Source of the DNA: Rhodobiaceae bacterium
GTDB taxonomy: Bacteria > Pseudomonadota > Alphaproteobacteria > Parvibaculales > Parvibaculaceae
NCBI GenBank assembly: GCA_021404525.1
Contig: JAAWWE010000001.1
Location: forward strand, 682,001 to 746,000
Length of the DNA stretch: 64,000 nt
Direction of reading: 5' to 3'
Of this stretch, positions 44,680 to 54,290 are shown one piece after another (positions within the stretch are counted from its first letter, which is position 1; every line of letters starts with the position of its first letter). A model generated the notes under the pieces. That model was not told the origin of the DNA, ran no database searches, and saw only the letters and a list, made by a program, of their open reading frames with translations. The position numbers and the translations under genes are program-made.

Positions 44680-46173
44680 TTATTCTGCAGCCTGGGCAGC
44701 GGGCACCGTATTTCGGACAGGTACGGCCTTCCAGAAATAGCGTTTGAATCCACGCTGATCGTCAAAATCTTTGATGCGGAACACCATCCGCACCTCCATG
44801 CCGCTGTCGACTTCGCCCTGAACGACATCGCCAATATCCATCATGATCCGGCCACCCCCCTCAAACACGATCATGCCGTAGTGGTTGGGCGGGTTCATAG
44901 AGAAGCTAAGGAAGTCAGCAGACCAAGAGAGAATGGTCGCCTTCCGGTCGGCAAATTTGTAGGGCTCTTGGGTGTCAACGGTTGGCTTGTTGGGCGCGAC
45001 TGAGATCCGTGACCGCGGAAACTGGACCACGCCAGTCTCGGTACACCGCCCGCCCACGAGGCCCATAACTGTATCTTCATTCCGGTAGAGTGTCGTGAGC
45101 GCCGTTTTCTTGTCCTGCTCGCCTCGCATACCGCGTTCCCACTCCACCAACCCGTGGAAGGTAAGAAACTTCATATAGTTCGTTTCTTCCTGTCGGTCAG
45201 CGAGTGATCCAACGATGCCGCGTTTGCTCGACATGGAAGCCAGAAGGTCCGTCGTTTCAAAAATGAGGACGTCACAGCCACCGCCAAAATGAGCAAGCAT
45301 GACTTTCTCGCCAGGCCTGGCGTTCTGCAGCGTATGGACCAGCATCACCAGGGCATGAGCAGCGCCTGTTTCTCCACAAACCGCTCCCAATGGATCAGCG
45401 ACTGCGTCCGGATTGATCCCGCAAATCTTTGCGATCTTCTGCGGCAGACGAGCAAAAGTACAAGGCATGACAAAATGGTCGATATCAGAAGCGCTTAGCC
45501 CTGTTTTCTCAAGCGCGCCAGCAACGGCTTTGGGCACGATCTTGCTGAAGCCCTCATCCCTGATCCAGCGTTCTTCCCATCCATAGTCAAATTCTTCACC
45601 ACTGCCGCGGAAATGATCGACAAAATCGACTGTGAGCGTATGTGAACCAAGGAACGTCGCGATGAGGTCGTCAGATCCAACTGAGAGGGCGGCGGCACCA
45701 TCGCCAAACTCAAGCTCCTGTGCGCTCGCTGCGCGGGCTTTGCGGTGGTCTGCTGCACAAATCAACGCTTCCTTGTTCGCACCACCGCTGACGCTGTTCA
45801 GAGCCTGCAGAAGCGCGGTTGTGCCCGCCCGCTGAGTGGAGGAAACGTCAACCGCTTGTATGCCCTCTTCAAGCGTCAGGGCTGCTGAGATAATCCCAGA
45901 ATTAAGCCGATCGCTGAACGGAAGGGTCGTTGACCCAAAATAGAGCGCATCAATGTGAGACCGGTCCTCATCGGGCCCAAGCAGGTCTCGAGCGGCTTCC
46001 ACAGCCATTGTTAAGCTGTCTTCGTCCCAGTTCCCCATAGACCGTTCGCCCTTGCCTTTGCCAACCAGGTTGGGGGCGATCCAGGCATTTGCACTTGTGA
46101 TTGACTTCCGCTGCAGTCTTAGCCGAGGAATATATCCTCCAAAGGCCTTGAGACCGATCGTGTTCTGAGCCAT
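44680..46173 (-). CDS. HMG-CoA-synthase-like/KAS III-like protein fused to a DUF35 OB-fold domain
   Basis: A 497-residue fusion from the ATG at 46173, preceded by GGGAAGAGA. Residues about 1-330 have the thiolase fold of HMG-CoA synthase or KAS III (GLKAFGGYIPRLRL, GDGAAALSVG, GETGAAHALVML). Residues about 345-480 are a DUF35-type OB-fold domain (GRCTETGVVQFP, RIMMDIGDVVQG). The expected catalytic Cys position reads STQRAGTTAL, with Gln114 in its place, and the H-x-P motif reads VMPC. The zinc-ribbon cysteines of DUF35 are also mostly missing. The protein may therefore not catalyse a classical condensation and may act as scaffold, decarboxylase or channel partner to the adjacent thiolase. Confidence 0.85.
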   Translation of the reverse strand: MAQNTIGLKAFGGYIPRLRLQRKSITSANAWIAPNLVGKGKGERSMGNWDEDSLTMAVEAARDLLGPDEDRSHIDALYFGSTTLPFSDRLNSGIISAALTLEEGIQAVDVSSTQRAGTTALLQALNSVSGGANKEALICAADHRKARAASAQELEFGDGAAALSVGSDDLIATFLGSHTLTVDFVDHFRGSGEEFDYGWEERWIRDEGFSKIVPKAVAGALEKTGLSASDIDHFVMPCTFARLPQKIAKICGINPDAVADPLGAVCGETGAAHALVMLVHTLQNARPGEKVMLAHFGGGCDVLIFETTDLLASMSSKRGIVGSLADRQEETNYMKFLTFHGLVEWERGMRGEQDKKTALTTLYRNEDTVMGLVGGRCTETGVVQFPRSRISVAPNKPTVDTQEPYKFADRKATILSWSADFLSFSMNPPNHYGMIVFEGGGRIMMDIGDVVQGEVDSGMEVRMVFRIKDFDDQRGFKRYFWKAVPVRNTVPAAQAAE

Positions 46174-46422
46174 GTGTCTCTTCCCTGAATGCATTTAGGC
46201 ACTATATGTCCCAGATAGTTAGGGCTCAAAATGCCCGGATTCTGGGTATTGACGACCAGTTTACAGATTGTTTCCGGGTTTCGACAACAATAAGGAGAGT
46301 GCGGACATGAAGACGCGAAATGACCAACCAGACGTTGCGTCAGTCCGCTTGACCGAGAGCTGGGGACTTGTTTGGCCAATCTCAAGGAAGCCGCAAAAGA
46401 CGTTCTGCGGACCGGTATAGAG

Positions 46423-46815
46423 ATGACAGTTGAGACTGAAAGAGCCTATCGCCGGCATCTTCTTCAGGGCCTTGGCTGGGTATGTGTTGCCCTCGGCGCG
46501 ATTGGTATCGTTCTGCCGGTGATGCCGACAACCGTCTTTTTGCTCGCAGCCTTGTGGGCATTCGCTCGTTCTTCGCCGCGCTTGCACACCTGGCTGATTG
46601 AGAACCCATATTTCGGTCCCTATATCGCTGATTGGGAGCGTGACCGGATCATCCCGGTCCGCGCGAAGGTCATCGCTGTCACGATGATGGCAGCCAGTGG
46701 TCTTTGGTTAGCGCTTGGAACGAATGCACCCCTGGTGGTCGTATTCGGCGTGATATCCATTCTGATTGGTGTGGCCAGCTATGTTGTCACGCGGCCAAGC
46801 CAGCCGTCTGCCTAG
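46423..46815 (+). CDS. YbaN/DUF454 family inner-membrane protein
   Basis: A 130-residue membrane protein of the DUF454 (YbaN) family. Three or four hydrophobic segments are visible, the first being GWVCVALGAIGIVLPVMPTTVF, where LPVMPTTVFLL is the family signature; FARSSPRLHTWLIENPYFGP follows. I chose the ATG at 46423; an in-frame TTG at 46372 with GGGGA upstream would add 17 residues. Function is unknown. The 249-bp region upstream holds no further gene. Confidence 0.85.
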   Translation: MTVETERAYRRHLLQGLGWVCVALGAIGIVLPVMPTTVFLLAALWAFARSSPRLHTWLIENPYFGPYIADWERDRIIPVRAKVIAVTMMAASGLWLALGTNAPLVVVFGVISILIGVASYVVTRPSQPSA

Positions 46816-46832
46816 CAGAGGTCATCTGGTCA

Positions 46833-48326
46833 TTATCGGGCAGCGAGAATGCAATCCTGACCGCGGGCCTTCAACGCATTACATAGCGCTTTAGCTTCAT
46901 TGCTCGAATGGAGCGGTCCAACTTGTAGGCGATAATAGATACCACGCGCACCGAGGTCAGCTTCCACGATGTAGGGTTGTCGTTGCCCGATCAACTCCTG
47001 ATGGGCTGCAACAGTTTTATCCCAGGCAGCTGTGGCGTCGGACGCTGACCTGAAAGAGCCAATTTGAATCCTCAGCCCACGCGGCGCAGGGCTTGCGTCG
47101 CTCGTGGTGGTAACCGTGCCTTCTGCCACGCGAATTGGTTCCGCAGGCGGTGTGTAGCGTGGCGGCGCTAGAAGGTTTCTATCCCGAGTTCTGGGCGTTG
47201 GCCCGGAGCCATCAATTGACGCTGTTGTCATCGGGTCAGCCGAGGGGACAGCGGCGACGCGACCTGCATTAGATTGCTGACGCGAAGGCGGTTGGGCAAA
47301 GCGGGTCACAGTCGGTTCCCAACCGTTATTGCTTGCTCTGGGTGGTGGCAGTGCCTCGGACAGAGGCCGCACGGTCACACTGCCGCTTTGGGGCTCAATG
47401 GCCGCGACATTGGGTGGCGTGAGTGTCACAGCCTGTCCTGCACTGGAAACAACTTGAGGGATCCGAATGCCATCCAGATCAGCGACCGGTGATGGCGCTT
47501 CTGTGGCAGGTTGAATAGCTGTCGGCTCAGAAGCGGATTGCGCAGGTTCCTCGATGGATCCAGTCACGATTGGTGCTTCGACCGGTTTTGCCGCGGCGAG
47601 TTGCGTTAGGCGCGAACCGTCCCACTCTGCCAGTGCGGTTTGAGCCGGGGCAAAATTCGCCTCCAGCTCCAGGGAGTGGGCCGCATCTTCGAGAGCGGCC
47701 TGCTTATTGCCAACTTCTTTGTGTGACAATGCTCGGGCGAAATAGGTCAAGTGCGCCCGCGCGCCCATGCCCAGGGTCAGCGCGCGATCATAGTCCGCAA
47801 TCGCATCAGTGTGACGCCCCAAATGCCGCCGTAGATTGCCGCGATTGTGAAAAGCTGAAGCGTAGTTGGGTGCCAGCTCTATCGCTTTGTCATAGTCCCG
47901 CGCGGCCCGTTCCTGCTGTCCCATACCGGCATAGGCCACCGCTCGATTGTAATAGCTACGCGGCAAGATGGCTGCGGGCAATCCGCCCTGCCAAATGGCA
48001 CTCGTATAATCAGCAACAGCATGACCGCCCAGGCCCAATTTTTGGTTGGCGATGCCACGGTGATGATAGGCCAGAGCCATCCGTTCAGCATCGAGAGCAT
48101 TGCCCTCAATCGCAGCATTCAGATAATCGATAGCTTCCAACGCCCTGCCGGATTGAATGGCGGCCGTTCCTGCATTAAGGGAGGCAATCGCTTCTGCTTC
48201 CGCCTCACTGGTTGCGCCAAAGGCCTGAGATGTCAGAGATGCACAACTAAGAAAAACGAAGGTCAAGAGGCCGAAGCGCAGAGAGCTTCGCGGTGCACCT
48301 TTGGCAGCAGTCATATTCACAAACAT
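46833..48326 (-). CDS. TPR-repeat and SPOR-domain exported protein
   Basis: A 497-residue exported protein. A signal peptide (LRFGLLTFVFLSCASLTSQAFG) is followed by about four to five tetratricopeptide repeats at roughly 45-240 (for instance YHHRGIANQKLGLGGHAVADY and AFHNRGNLRRHLGRHTDAIADY). A long Pro/Ser/Ala-rich linker spans 250-410. A C-terminal SPOR domain at about 415-497 (LRIQIGSFRSASDATAAW and YYRLQVGPL) would bind denuded septal peptidoglycan. It is likely a periplasmic cell-division or peptidoglycan-associated protein. Confidence 0.87.
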   Translation of the reverse strand: MFVNMTAAKGAPRSSLRFGLLTFVFLSCASLTSQAFGATSEAEAEAIASLNAGTAAIQSGRALEAIDYLNAAIEGNALDAERMALAYHHRGIANQKLGLGGHAVADYTSAIWQGGLPAAILPRSYYNRAVAYAGMGQQERAARDYDKAIELAPNYASAFHNRGNLRRHLGRHTDAIADYDRALTLGMGARAHLTYFARALSHKEVGNKQAALEDAAHSLELEANFAPAQTALAEWDGSRLTQLAAAKPVEAPIVTGSIEEPAQSASEPTAIQPATEAPSPVADLDGIRIPQVVSSAGQAVTLTPPNVAAIEPQSGSVTVRPLSEALPPPRASNNGWEPTVTRFAQPPSRQQSNAGRVAAVPSADPMTTASIDGSGPTPRTRDRNLLAPPRYTPPAEPIRVAEGTVTTTSDASPAPRGLRIQIGSFRSASDATAAWDKTVAAHQELIGQRQPYIVEADLGARGIYYRLQVGPLHSSNEAKALCNALKARGQDCILAAR

Positions 48327-48468
48327 GCCTCTCGACCCCCTCTTCCGTGACCGGCAAGCAAGCGAATCACGGAGGTTGTAGAGGTCAAGAGTAGGTCAAT
48401 CAGCCGATTTTGTCGCCACCCCAGGATTTCCCCGCAAATGATGAAACCCAAAGGTGGCGCCCGATGTC

Positions 48469-48837
48469 TTAGGTCGATGCGGCATCCCCAAGAGGGTTAT
48501 CGCCATACTCATTGCTGCCTGCTGTTCCTGGCTGAACAAACCAATAGATCAGCACCAAGGCCCCAATCAGTGGAATGAAGACGATGAGATACCACCAGCC
48601 GCTTCGGGCAATGTCATGCAACCGGCGCACACCTACTGCAATCCCAGGTACCAGAAGCCCGAGTGTGACGAGCGATCTTAAAATGGGGGAGTCGAATATG
48701 ATGCTGTCAATTACTCCGGCAACAATTGACAGGAGGACGACGAAAAGCACCCAATACCAGTATTCGGATCGGGATGACCGTGTGTTGAAGTCGATATATC
48801 GTGATAGGCCTGACGAAATTGCTTCTTGAAAAGACAT
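48469..48837 (-). CDS. DUF805 family membrane protein
   Basis: A 122-residue inner-membrane protein of the DUF805 (YhaH) family from the ATG at 48837; an ATG 9 bases earlier is less likely because its AAGGGG would be too close. The N-terminal SRYIDFNTRSSRSEYWYWVLF and GVRRLHDIARSGWWYL are the family signatures, with four hydrophobic segments. Function is not known. It precedes a 142-bp gap in front of the TPR-SPOR gene. Confidence 0.87.
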   Translation of the reverse strand: MSFQEAISSGLSRYIDFNTRSSRSEYWYWVLFVVLLSIVAGVIDSIIFDSPILRSLVTLGLLVPGIAVGVRRLHDIARSGWWYLIVFIPLIGALVLIYWFVQPGTAGSNEYGDNPLGDAAST

Positions 48838-48906
48838 GATTTCCATTCCCCTTAAGGTTTGTAGGGGTATGAAACCATGTTTTTGGGCGTCTTGTAAGCT
48901 CTGTTC

Positions 48907-50730
48907 TTACTCAACCGTGACGGATTTCGCGAGATTTCGTGGCTGGTCGACATCTGTCCCTTTGGCTACTGCTGTGTAATAAGCCAAAAGCTGCACTGGG
49001 ATTGTGGCCACAATTGCCTGAACAAAAGGATCGCATGTCGGAAGTTCGACATCTTCCCAGGGAGCATCTGCCGCCTTCGAAATGCCCTGTGCGTCCGAGA
49101 TCAGGAGCACCTTGCCCCCGCGGGCGATTACTTCTTGCATATTGGATACTGTCTTATCGAAGAGTCGGTCGCTTGGCGCGATCACAATAACCGGTACATC
49201 TTCATCGATCAGGGCTATGGGACCGTGCTTGAGTTCCCCAGCTGCGTAGCCTTCGGCATGAATGTAGGAAATTTCCTTCAGTTTCAATGCCCCTTCGAGG
49301 GCGATCGGATAGTTGGTCCCGCGTCCGAGATAGAGCACATCCCGGGCACGTGCGAGCGCATGGCTAAGCTCCTCAAGCTTTTCGGTATGGCCAAGTGCTG
49401 AGGAAACATGCCTTGGAACTTCGAGCAGAGACCGAACAAGCTGGTTTTCCTCTGACTCAGAGATTGTTCCCCGCGCTCGGCCGGTTGCAATTGCCAGGAT
49501 CGCCAGCACGGTAAGCTGGCAGGTAAAAGCTTTAGTTGACGCCACGCCAATTTCGGGACCGGCAAATGTTGGCAGGATCGCGTCTGATGCCCGGGCAATG
49601 GTCGACTCAGTCACATTCACGATGGACATGATGTGCTGCCCCTGCTCCCGACAATAGGTAAGCGCGGCATGCGTATCGGCGGTCTCGCCAGATTGGGAAA
49701 TGAAGACAGCCAGCCCCCCATCTGGAAGGGCTGCTTCGCGATAGCGAAACTCCGAAGCAATGTCGATTTCAACGGATATCCGCGCCTTCTCTTCAAACCA
49801 GTACTTTGCCACATGTGCCGCGTAGGACGCCGTGCCGCACGCGATGATTGTGATTTTCGGAACCGCCGACAGATCAAAGGGCAGATGTGGGAGTCTGACA
49901 GTTTCTGTCATTGGATCGATGTAATCGCCCAGCGTGTGTCCGATGACTTCCGGTTGTTCGAAGATTTCCTTCGCCATGAAGTGTCGGTGATTACCTTTGT
50001 CGACAAGTTGCGACGAAGCATCTGTAATTTTGACAGGACGCTCGACAATGTCACCTGAAGCATTTCGGATGGTTACGCTTGTTTGCCGAATTTCAGCCCA
50101 ATCCCCATCATCTAGAAATGTCACGCGATTTGTCATTGGAGCCAACGCAAAAGCGTCAGAACCGAGATACATCGCACCGTCACCATATCCTACGGCAAGC
50201 GGACTGCCACGACGCGCGGCGACAATCAGATCGTCTTCGCCTTGAAACAGAACACCCAATGCAAACGCACCCTCGAGCATATCGAAAGCCGCTTTTGCTG
50301 CCTCAACTGGTTTGAGTCCACCGTTGAGTTGGGCTGAAATCAAATGGGCGACAACTTCGGAATCTGTGTCTGTTTGGAAGCTGGCGCCAGAGGCGATAAG
50401 GCCTTCTTTGAGTTCGCGGAAGTTCTCGATGATGCCATTATGAACAATAGCGACGTCATCAGTGACATGGGGGTGCGCGTTCCGCTCATTGGGTGCACCA
50501 TGCGTCGCCCAGCGGGTGTGCCCAATACCGATCACGCCTTCCAGCGGTTCGGAACGCAAGGAAGACTCAAGATTTGATAGTTTCCCTTCCGCCCGACGCC
50601 GGGCGATCTCGCCATCGAGAAGCGTCGCGATACCAGCAGAATCGTACCCGCGATATTCAAGGCGCTTCAACGCTTCGAGGATTATTGGAGAAGCTGTTTC
50701 GTTTCCCACGACACCGATGATCCCGCACAT
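48907..50730 (-). CDS. glmS: Glutamine-fructose-6-phosphate aminotransferase GlmS
   Basis: A 607-residue GlmS. The N-terminal glutaminase domain begins MCGIIGVVG with Cys2 as nucleophile and includes HTRWATHGAPNERNAHPH. Two SIS isomerase domains follow (CGTASYAAHVAKYW, SQSGETADTHAAL, GRGTNYPIALEGALKLKEISY), and the end DQPRNLAKSVTVE is standard. It makes glucosamine-6-phosphate for cell-wall and LPS precursors. The start is 3 bp after the glmU stop, giving a glmU-glmS operon. I saw no glmS ribozyme. Confidence 0.97.
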   Translation of the reverse strand: MCGIIGVVGNETASPIILEALKRLEYRGYDSAGIATLLDGEIARRRAEGKLSNLESSLRSEPLEGVIGIGHTRWATHGAPNERNAHPHVTDDVAIVHNGIIENFRELKEGLIASGASFQTDTDSEVVAHLISAQLNGGLKPVEAAKAAFDMLEGAFALGVLFQGEDDLIVAARRGSPLAVGYGDGAMYLGSDAFALAPMTNRVTFLDDGDWAEIRQTSVTIRNASGDIVERPVKITDASSQLVDKGNHRHFMAKEIFEQPEVIGHTLGDYIDPMTETVRLPHLPFDLSAVPKITIIACGTASYAAHVAKYWFEEKARISVEIDIASEFRYREAALPDGGLAVFISQSGETADTHAALTYCREQGQHIMSIVNVTESTIARASDAILPTFAGPEIGVASTKAFTCQLTVLAILAIATGRARGTISESEENQLVRSLLEVPRHVSSALGHTEKLEELSHALARARDVLYLGRGTNYPIALEGALKLKEISYIHAEGYAAGELKHGPIALIDEDVPVIVIAPSDRLFDKTVSNMQEVIARGGKVLLISDAQGISKAADAPWEDVELPTCDPFVQAIVATIPVQLLAYYTAVAKGTDVDQPRNLAKSVTVE

Positions 50731-50733
50731 GGT

Positions 50734-52095
50734 TCAGTCTTTCTTCTCTTTTGAGATTTGGTTCTTTTCCCGGAAGCTCGCTCCCCAGCCGCGCTTTTCC
50801 AATTGTTTGGGGCGACTAACCGCGAGCGCATCCTGCGTGACATCCTTTGTAACAACACTGCCTGAGCCGATATAGGAGCCATCACCGATCTTGACTGGCG
50901 CAACAAGGGAGCTATTCGATCCGACAAAAGCGCCTGCCCCGATGTCAGTAAAGTGTTTGTTGAAGCCATCATAATTGCAGGTGATTGTACCCGCGCCGAT
51001 GTTCGCTTCAGCGCCAACTCTGGCATCGCCTATATAAGTCAGATGGCTGATTTTCGCGCCTGACTCAATATTGGCCTTTTTTGTCTCAACAAAGTTCCCG
51101 ATTTTGGCACCTTCACCCACCAGTGTTCCCGGGCGCAACCTGGCAAAAGGCCCCACTGCAGCTCCCGCTTCAATGCGCACGCCTTCTAAATGAGAAAAAC
51201 CTTTGATTGTAACATTGTCACCAATCTGAACATTGGGTCTAAAGACGACATTTGGCTCAATGGTGACGTCCTTGCCAATCTGCGTATCGACGCAGAAATA
51301 GACGCTTTCGGGGTCATGCAGTGTAACGCCGTTGGCCAAAAACTTCTCTCGCAGCCGCTTCTGGAAAATTGCTTCTGCAGTTGCCAAATCACCCCGGCTA
51401 TCCACGCCGATAACAGTTTCCCCTAGGTCACGAACCGTCGCTGAACAGGTCAATCCGCGATCCTGCGCAATCTGCGGCAGGTCAGTCAGGTAAATTTCAC
51501 CGCTGGCAGGGTTCGGCTCGAGCTCGCCGATCATTTCATGAAGCAATTCTCGTGAGATCGCCATCACGCCACTGTTGCAAAGCGTAACCTTTTTTTCAGC
51601 CGCGCTGGCAGCCTTCTCCTCGACGATGCGCAGGAGCGCGCCAGAGTCATCGCAAATCAAACGGCCATAGTTTGTAGGATTGTCTGTATCAAATCCGAGC
51701 ACAACGACTGCCGACCCGGCAGCGCAGGCGTCACGCATTTCAACTAGTGTCTCTGCCTCTAGAAATGCTGCATCTCCAAACACCACCAGCGCGACACCAG
51801 GATCGCTTGAAACCTGGCCCAGCGCGCTTCTCACGGCATCGCCAGTTCCATTGGCTTCGTGCTGAATACAAGTCTGAACCTCTTCGCCCCAAGTCTGAGC
51901 ATAGTCAGCGACGTTCCTCATGTCGGGGGCAACTACGGCGATGACCTGTTCCGGAGAAAAGGTCTTTACCGCTGCAAATACATGACCCAGAAGGGTTTGT
52001 CCGGCCACCTCGTGCATAACCTTCGGGATGGCCGACTTCATACGAGTGCCTTTGCCAGCAGCCAGCACTATGACGGTTGTATCGCGTCCGTTCAT
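50734..52095 (-). CDS. glmU: Bifunctional UDP-GlcNAc pyrophosphorylase/GlcN-1-P acetyltransferase GlmU
   Basis: A 453-residue GlmU. The uridyltransferase domain starts with VLAAGKGTRMKSAIPKVMHE, and hexapeptide repeats from about 250 onward (for instance GTLVGEGAKIGNFVETKKANI) form the beta-helix acetyltransferase domain, with LTYIGDARVGAEANIGAGTITCNYDG as its conserved core in two parts. It produces UDP-GlcNAc, the precursor for the CapD-type enzyme next door and for peptidoglycan and LPS. It is the first gene of the glmU-glmS operon. Confidence 0.97.
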   Translation of the reverse strand: MNGRDTTVIVLAAGKGTRMKSAIPKVMHEVAGQTLLGHVFAAVKTFSPEQVIAVVAPDMRNVADYAQTWGEEVQTCIQHEANGTGDAVRSALGQVSSDPGVALVVFGDAAFLEAETLVEMRDACAAGSAVVVLGFDTDNPTNYGRLICDDSGALLRIVEEKAASAAEKKVTLCNSGVMAISRELLHEMIGELEPNPASGEIYLTDLPQIAQDRGLTCSATVRDLGETVIGVDSRGDLATAEAIFQKRLREKFLANGVTLHDPESVYFCVDTQIGKDVTIEPNVVFRPNVQIGDNVTIKGFSHLEGVRIEAGAAVGPFARLRPGTLVGEGAKIGNFVETKKANIESGAKISHLTYIGDARVGAEANIGAGTITCNYDGFNKHFTDIGAGAFVGSNSSLVAPVKIGDGSYIGSGSVVTKDVTQDALAVSRPKQLEKRGWGASFREKNQISKEKKD

Positions 52096-52189
52096 TTAAC
52101 TATTCATCTCTGCGTAAGTGGCTATGAAGCGCCAGAATTCGCGCCAGAAAATGGCACATCACCATTTTCACCCAAAATAACTTAATGTT

Positions 52190-54145
52190 TCATTCTGTTG
52201 CGTTAGGGCTATGGGCCGGTGATGGGTTTTGGTCCACTTTGGCGTCCGCGCTCTTGAAGTCAGGAATAAGCCGTCCCATCAGCTTCCGAACCTCAGAATC
52301 GTCCCCTTTGCCAGCGGCCTCAACCATCGCTGATATGCCTTTTTCAACGAAAGCCCGGTCTGCTACGCGGGGCCTGGCGGCCATCATTGCTGCATGGCTG
52401 GTCGGTAGGAGTTCTTCAGCGTCATCAAAAAGGTCTTCATAAAGACGTTCTCCAGGCCTCAGACCAGTGATGTCGATCTTAATGTCTTCGTTGGGTGTCA
52501 GGCCTGCAAGCTTGATCATCTCGTTGGCCATATCCAAAATTTTAACTGGCTTGCCCATGTCGAGAACGAGGATCGCCCCACCCTCGTCGATCGTGTCATC
52601 ACGCAGCGTGGCTGCTTGCAGAACAAGCTCCACCGCCTCTCGAATGGTCATGAAGTAGCGCGTCATATCTTCATGGGTGACCGTGATGGGGCCACCTTGG
52701 CGCAGCTGTTTTTCAAACAAGGGAATAACAGATCCAGCAGATCCGAGAACGTTGCCAAACCTGACGGTGACAAACCGGGTTTGATTGTTTTTCCGGGCGT
52801 CAATGTCCAGAGACTGGCAATAGGTCTCTGCGATGCGTTTTGACGCACCCATCGCATTGACTGGGTGCGTTGCTTTATCCGTTGAGATCATGACCATCGT
52901 ATCAATGCCATGTTGCACGGTCGCATCCGCAATGTTCTTTGTGCCCAACACGTTGGTCAGGACCGCTTGTGATGGCTGCGGCTCTAGCATCGGCACATGT
53001 TTTAATGCTGCCGCATGAAACACGATTTCGGGACGCTCCTGGGAAAACACCCGTTCAACATGCTCAGTATCGCGCACATTTCCTATGATCGCAGATCTTG
53101 ACAGAGTTGGGTGTTTTTCACCGAGCTGACGATCGATCTCGTAGAGGTTGAATTCCGAATTGTCTAAGAGTGATAGATGGGAGGGGCCGAAGCTGGCCAC
53201 CTGCCTTACCAATTCTGCCCCAATGCTTCCGCCGGCGCCGGTAACAAGTACACGTTTCTTCCCGATCAGATCTCCCATGGCATCGCGGTTGAGCTCCGCC
53301 TGGGGTCTGCTCAGAAGGTCTTCCACGTCGACCGGACGAATATCAATTCGCTGAGTAGAGGCTTTCGTCAGAAGTGACATTTGCGGAAGACGGTCAAGCT
53401 TAAGATTGTGGTTGCGTGCCGTATCCAATAATTCCCGAACCGGTTCGCCGCGTAGATCAGGATCCGCAAGCACTAAACTTGAAAGCAGATTTCGATAGGC
53501 GTGAATGATGTCAGGGAGACTGTCGACGTTCCCCACAATCTTGACGCCTCGAATGCGGCTACCGACTGGACGAGCACCAGTTTCAACGATACCTAGAACT
53601 TGATAGCGAGCATTTGGATCGCGGGCCATTTTTCTGATGAAGGCTTCAGCTTCGTCTGTGGCGCCGATCAGAAGAACGGATTGAACATTGGTCCGGTCAC
53701 CCGAAATTCGCATGAGCCCAATCTGTTTTTCGTACCAGAGCCGAACGCTTAGGCGCGCACCGATCAATAAGGCGGTGAGCACCATTGTGTCGATGACGAC
53801 CGACGAGCGCGGAATGCCATCAAGCCGAACAGTCAGAAACATGACGACAAGGAATACAATATTGATGATGAGCGCTGTACGACCCAGCAACATAGCATCA
53901 TCCACAGAGATGTATCGCCAGGGTATCCGGTGAAGTTTGGATTGAAAAATCACTGCAGCAGCGACAAGCGTAAATACGCCGGTTGATGTCACCACAAGAT
54001 CCAAATCATAGGCAAACAGGCCGTCACCTAGACGAAGGTAGAGAGATATCGGAAAAGAAATGGCCGCAAGCGCCACATCAAACAGGAATATGATGCTGGT
54101 ACGCTGCCATGATGCACCTGAGGATGGGAGATCTTTGCTTGCCAC
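52190..54145 (-). CDS. Membrane-bound NDP-sugar epimerase/dehydratase (CapD/FlaA1/WbpM family)
   Basis: A 651-residue protein from a GTG start at 54145. Four or so N-terminal transmembrane segments and a CoA-binding-like Rossmann region precede a C-terminal extended SDR domain starting at VLVTGAGGSIGAELVRQ. The catalytic region ISTDKATHPVNAMGASKR has the S-M-K-like variant (MGASK) seen in UDP-GlcNAc 4,6-dehydratases such as WbpM and PglF. It would make UDP-4-keto-6-deoxy sugars for bacillosamine-, QuiNAc- or pseudaminic-type glycans. It lies between glmU and galE on the same strand. Confidence 0.9.
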   Translation of the reverse strand: MASKDLPSSGASWQRTSIIFLFDVALAAISFPISLYLRLGDGLFAYDLDLVVTSTGVFTLVAAAVIFQSKLHRIPWRYISVDDAMLLGRTALIINIVFLVVMFLTVRLDGIPRSSVVIDTMVLTALLIGARLSVRLWYEKQIGLMRISGDRTNVQSVLLIGATDEAEAFIRKMARDPNARYQVLGIVETGARPVGSRIRGVKIVGNVDSLPDIIHAYRNLLSSLVLADPDLRGEPVRELLDTARNHNLKLDRLPQMSLLTKASTQRIDIRPVDVEDLLSRPQAELNRDAMGDLIGKKRVLVTGAGGSIGAELVRQVASFGPSHLSLLDNSEFNLYEIDRQLGEKHPTLSRSAIIGNVRDTEHVERVFSQERPEIVFHAAALKHVPMLEPQPSQAVLTNVLGTKNIADATVQHGIDTMVMISTDKATHPVNAMGASKRIAETYCQSLDIDARKNNQTRFVTVRFGNVLGSAGSVIPLFEKQLRQGGPITVTHEDMTRYFMTIREAVELVLQAATLRDDTIDEGGAILVLDMGKPVKILDMANEMIKLAGLTPNEDIKIDITGLRPGERLYEDLFDDAEELLPTSHAAMMAARPRVADRAFVEKGISAMVEAAGKGDDSEVRKLMGRLIPDFKSADAKVDQNPSPAHSPNATE

Positions 54146-54290
54146 GCGAAAAATAGCTCCGGCGAGTTATCTAGTTACGCCGCACAGGGCGACAACTGTT
54201 GGGCTTGATAGCATGGCTGCAATGGCCCTGTCACCGAATGAACAACTTGAATAAACCCAGTTTTCTTGGGATATGCTTTGATCGAGCGGG

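Noticed and set aside
48837..48906. glmS-type ribozyme or riboswitch near glmS
   Set aside because: This region is downstream of glmS. The upstream side is glmU with a 3-bp gap, leaving no room for a leader.
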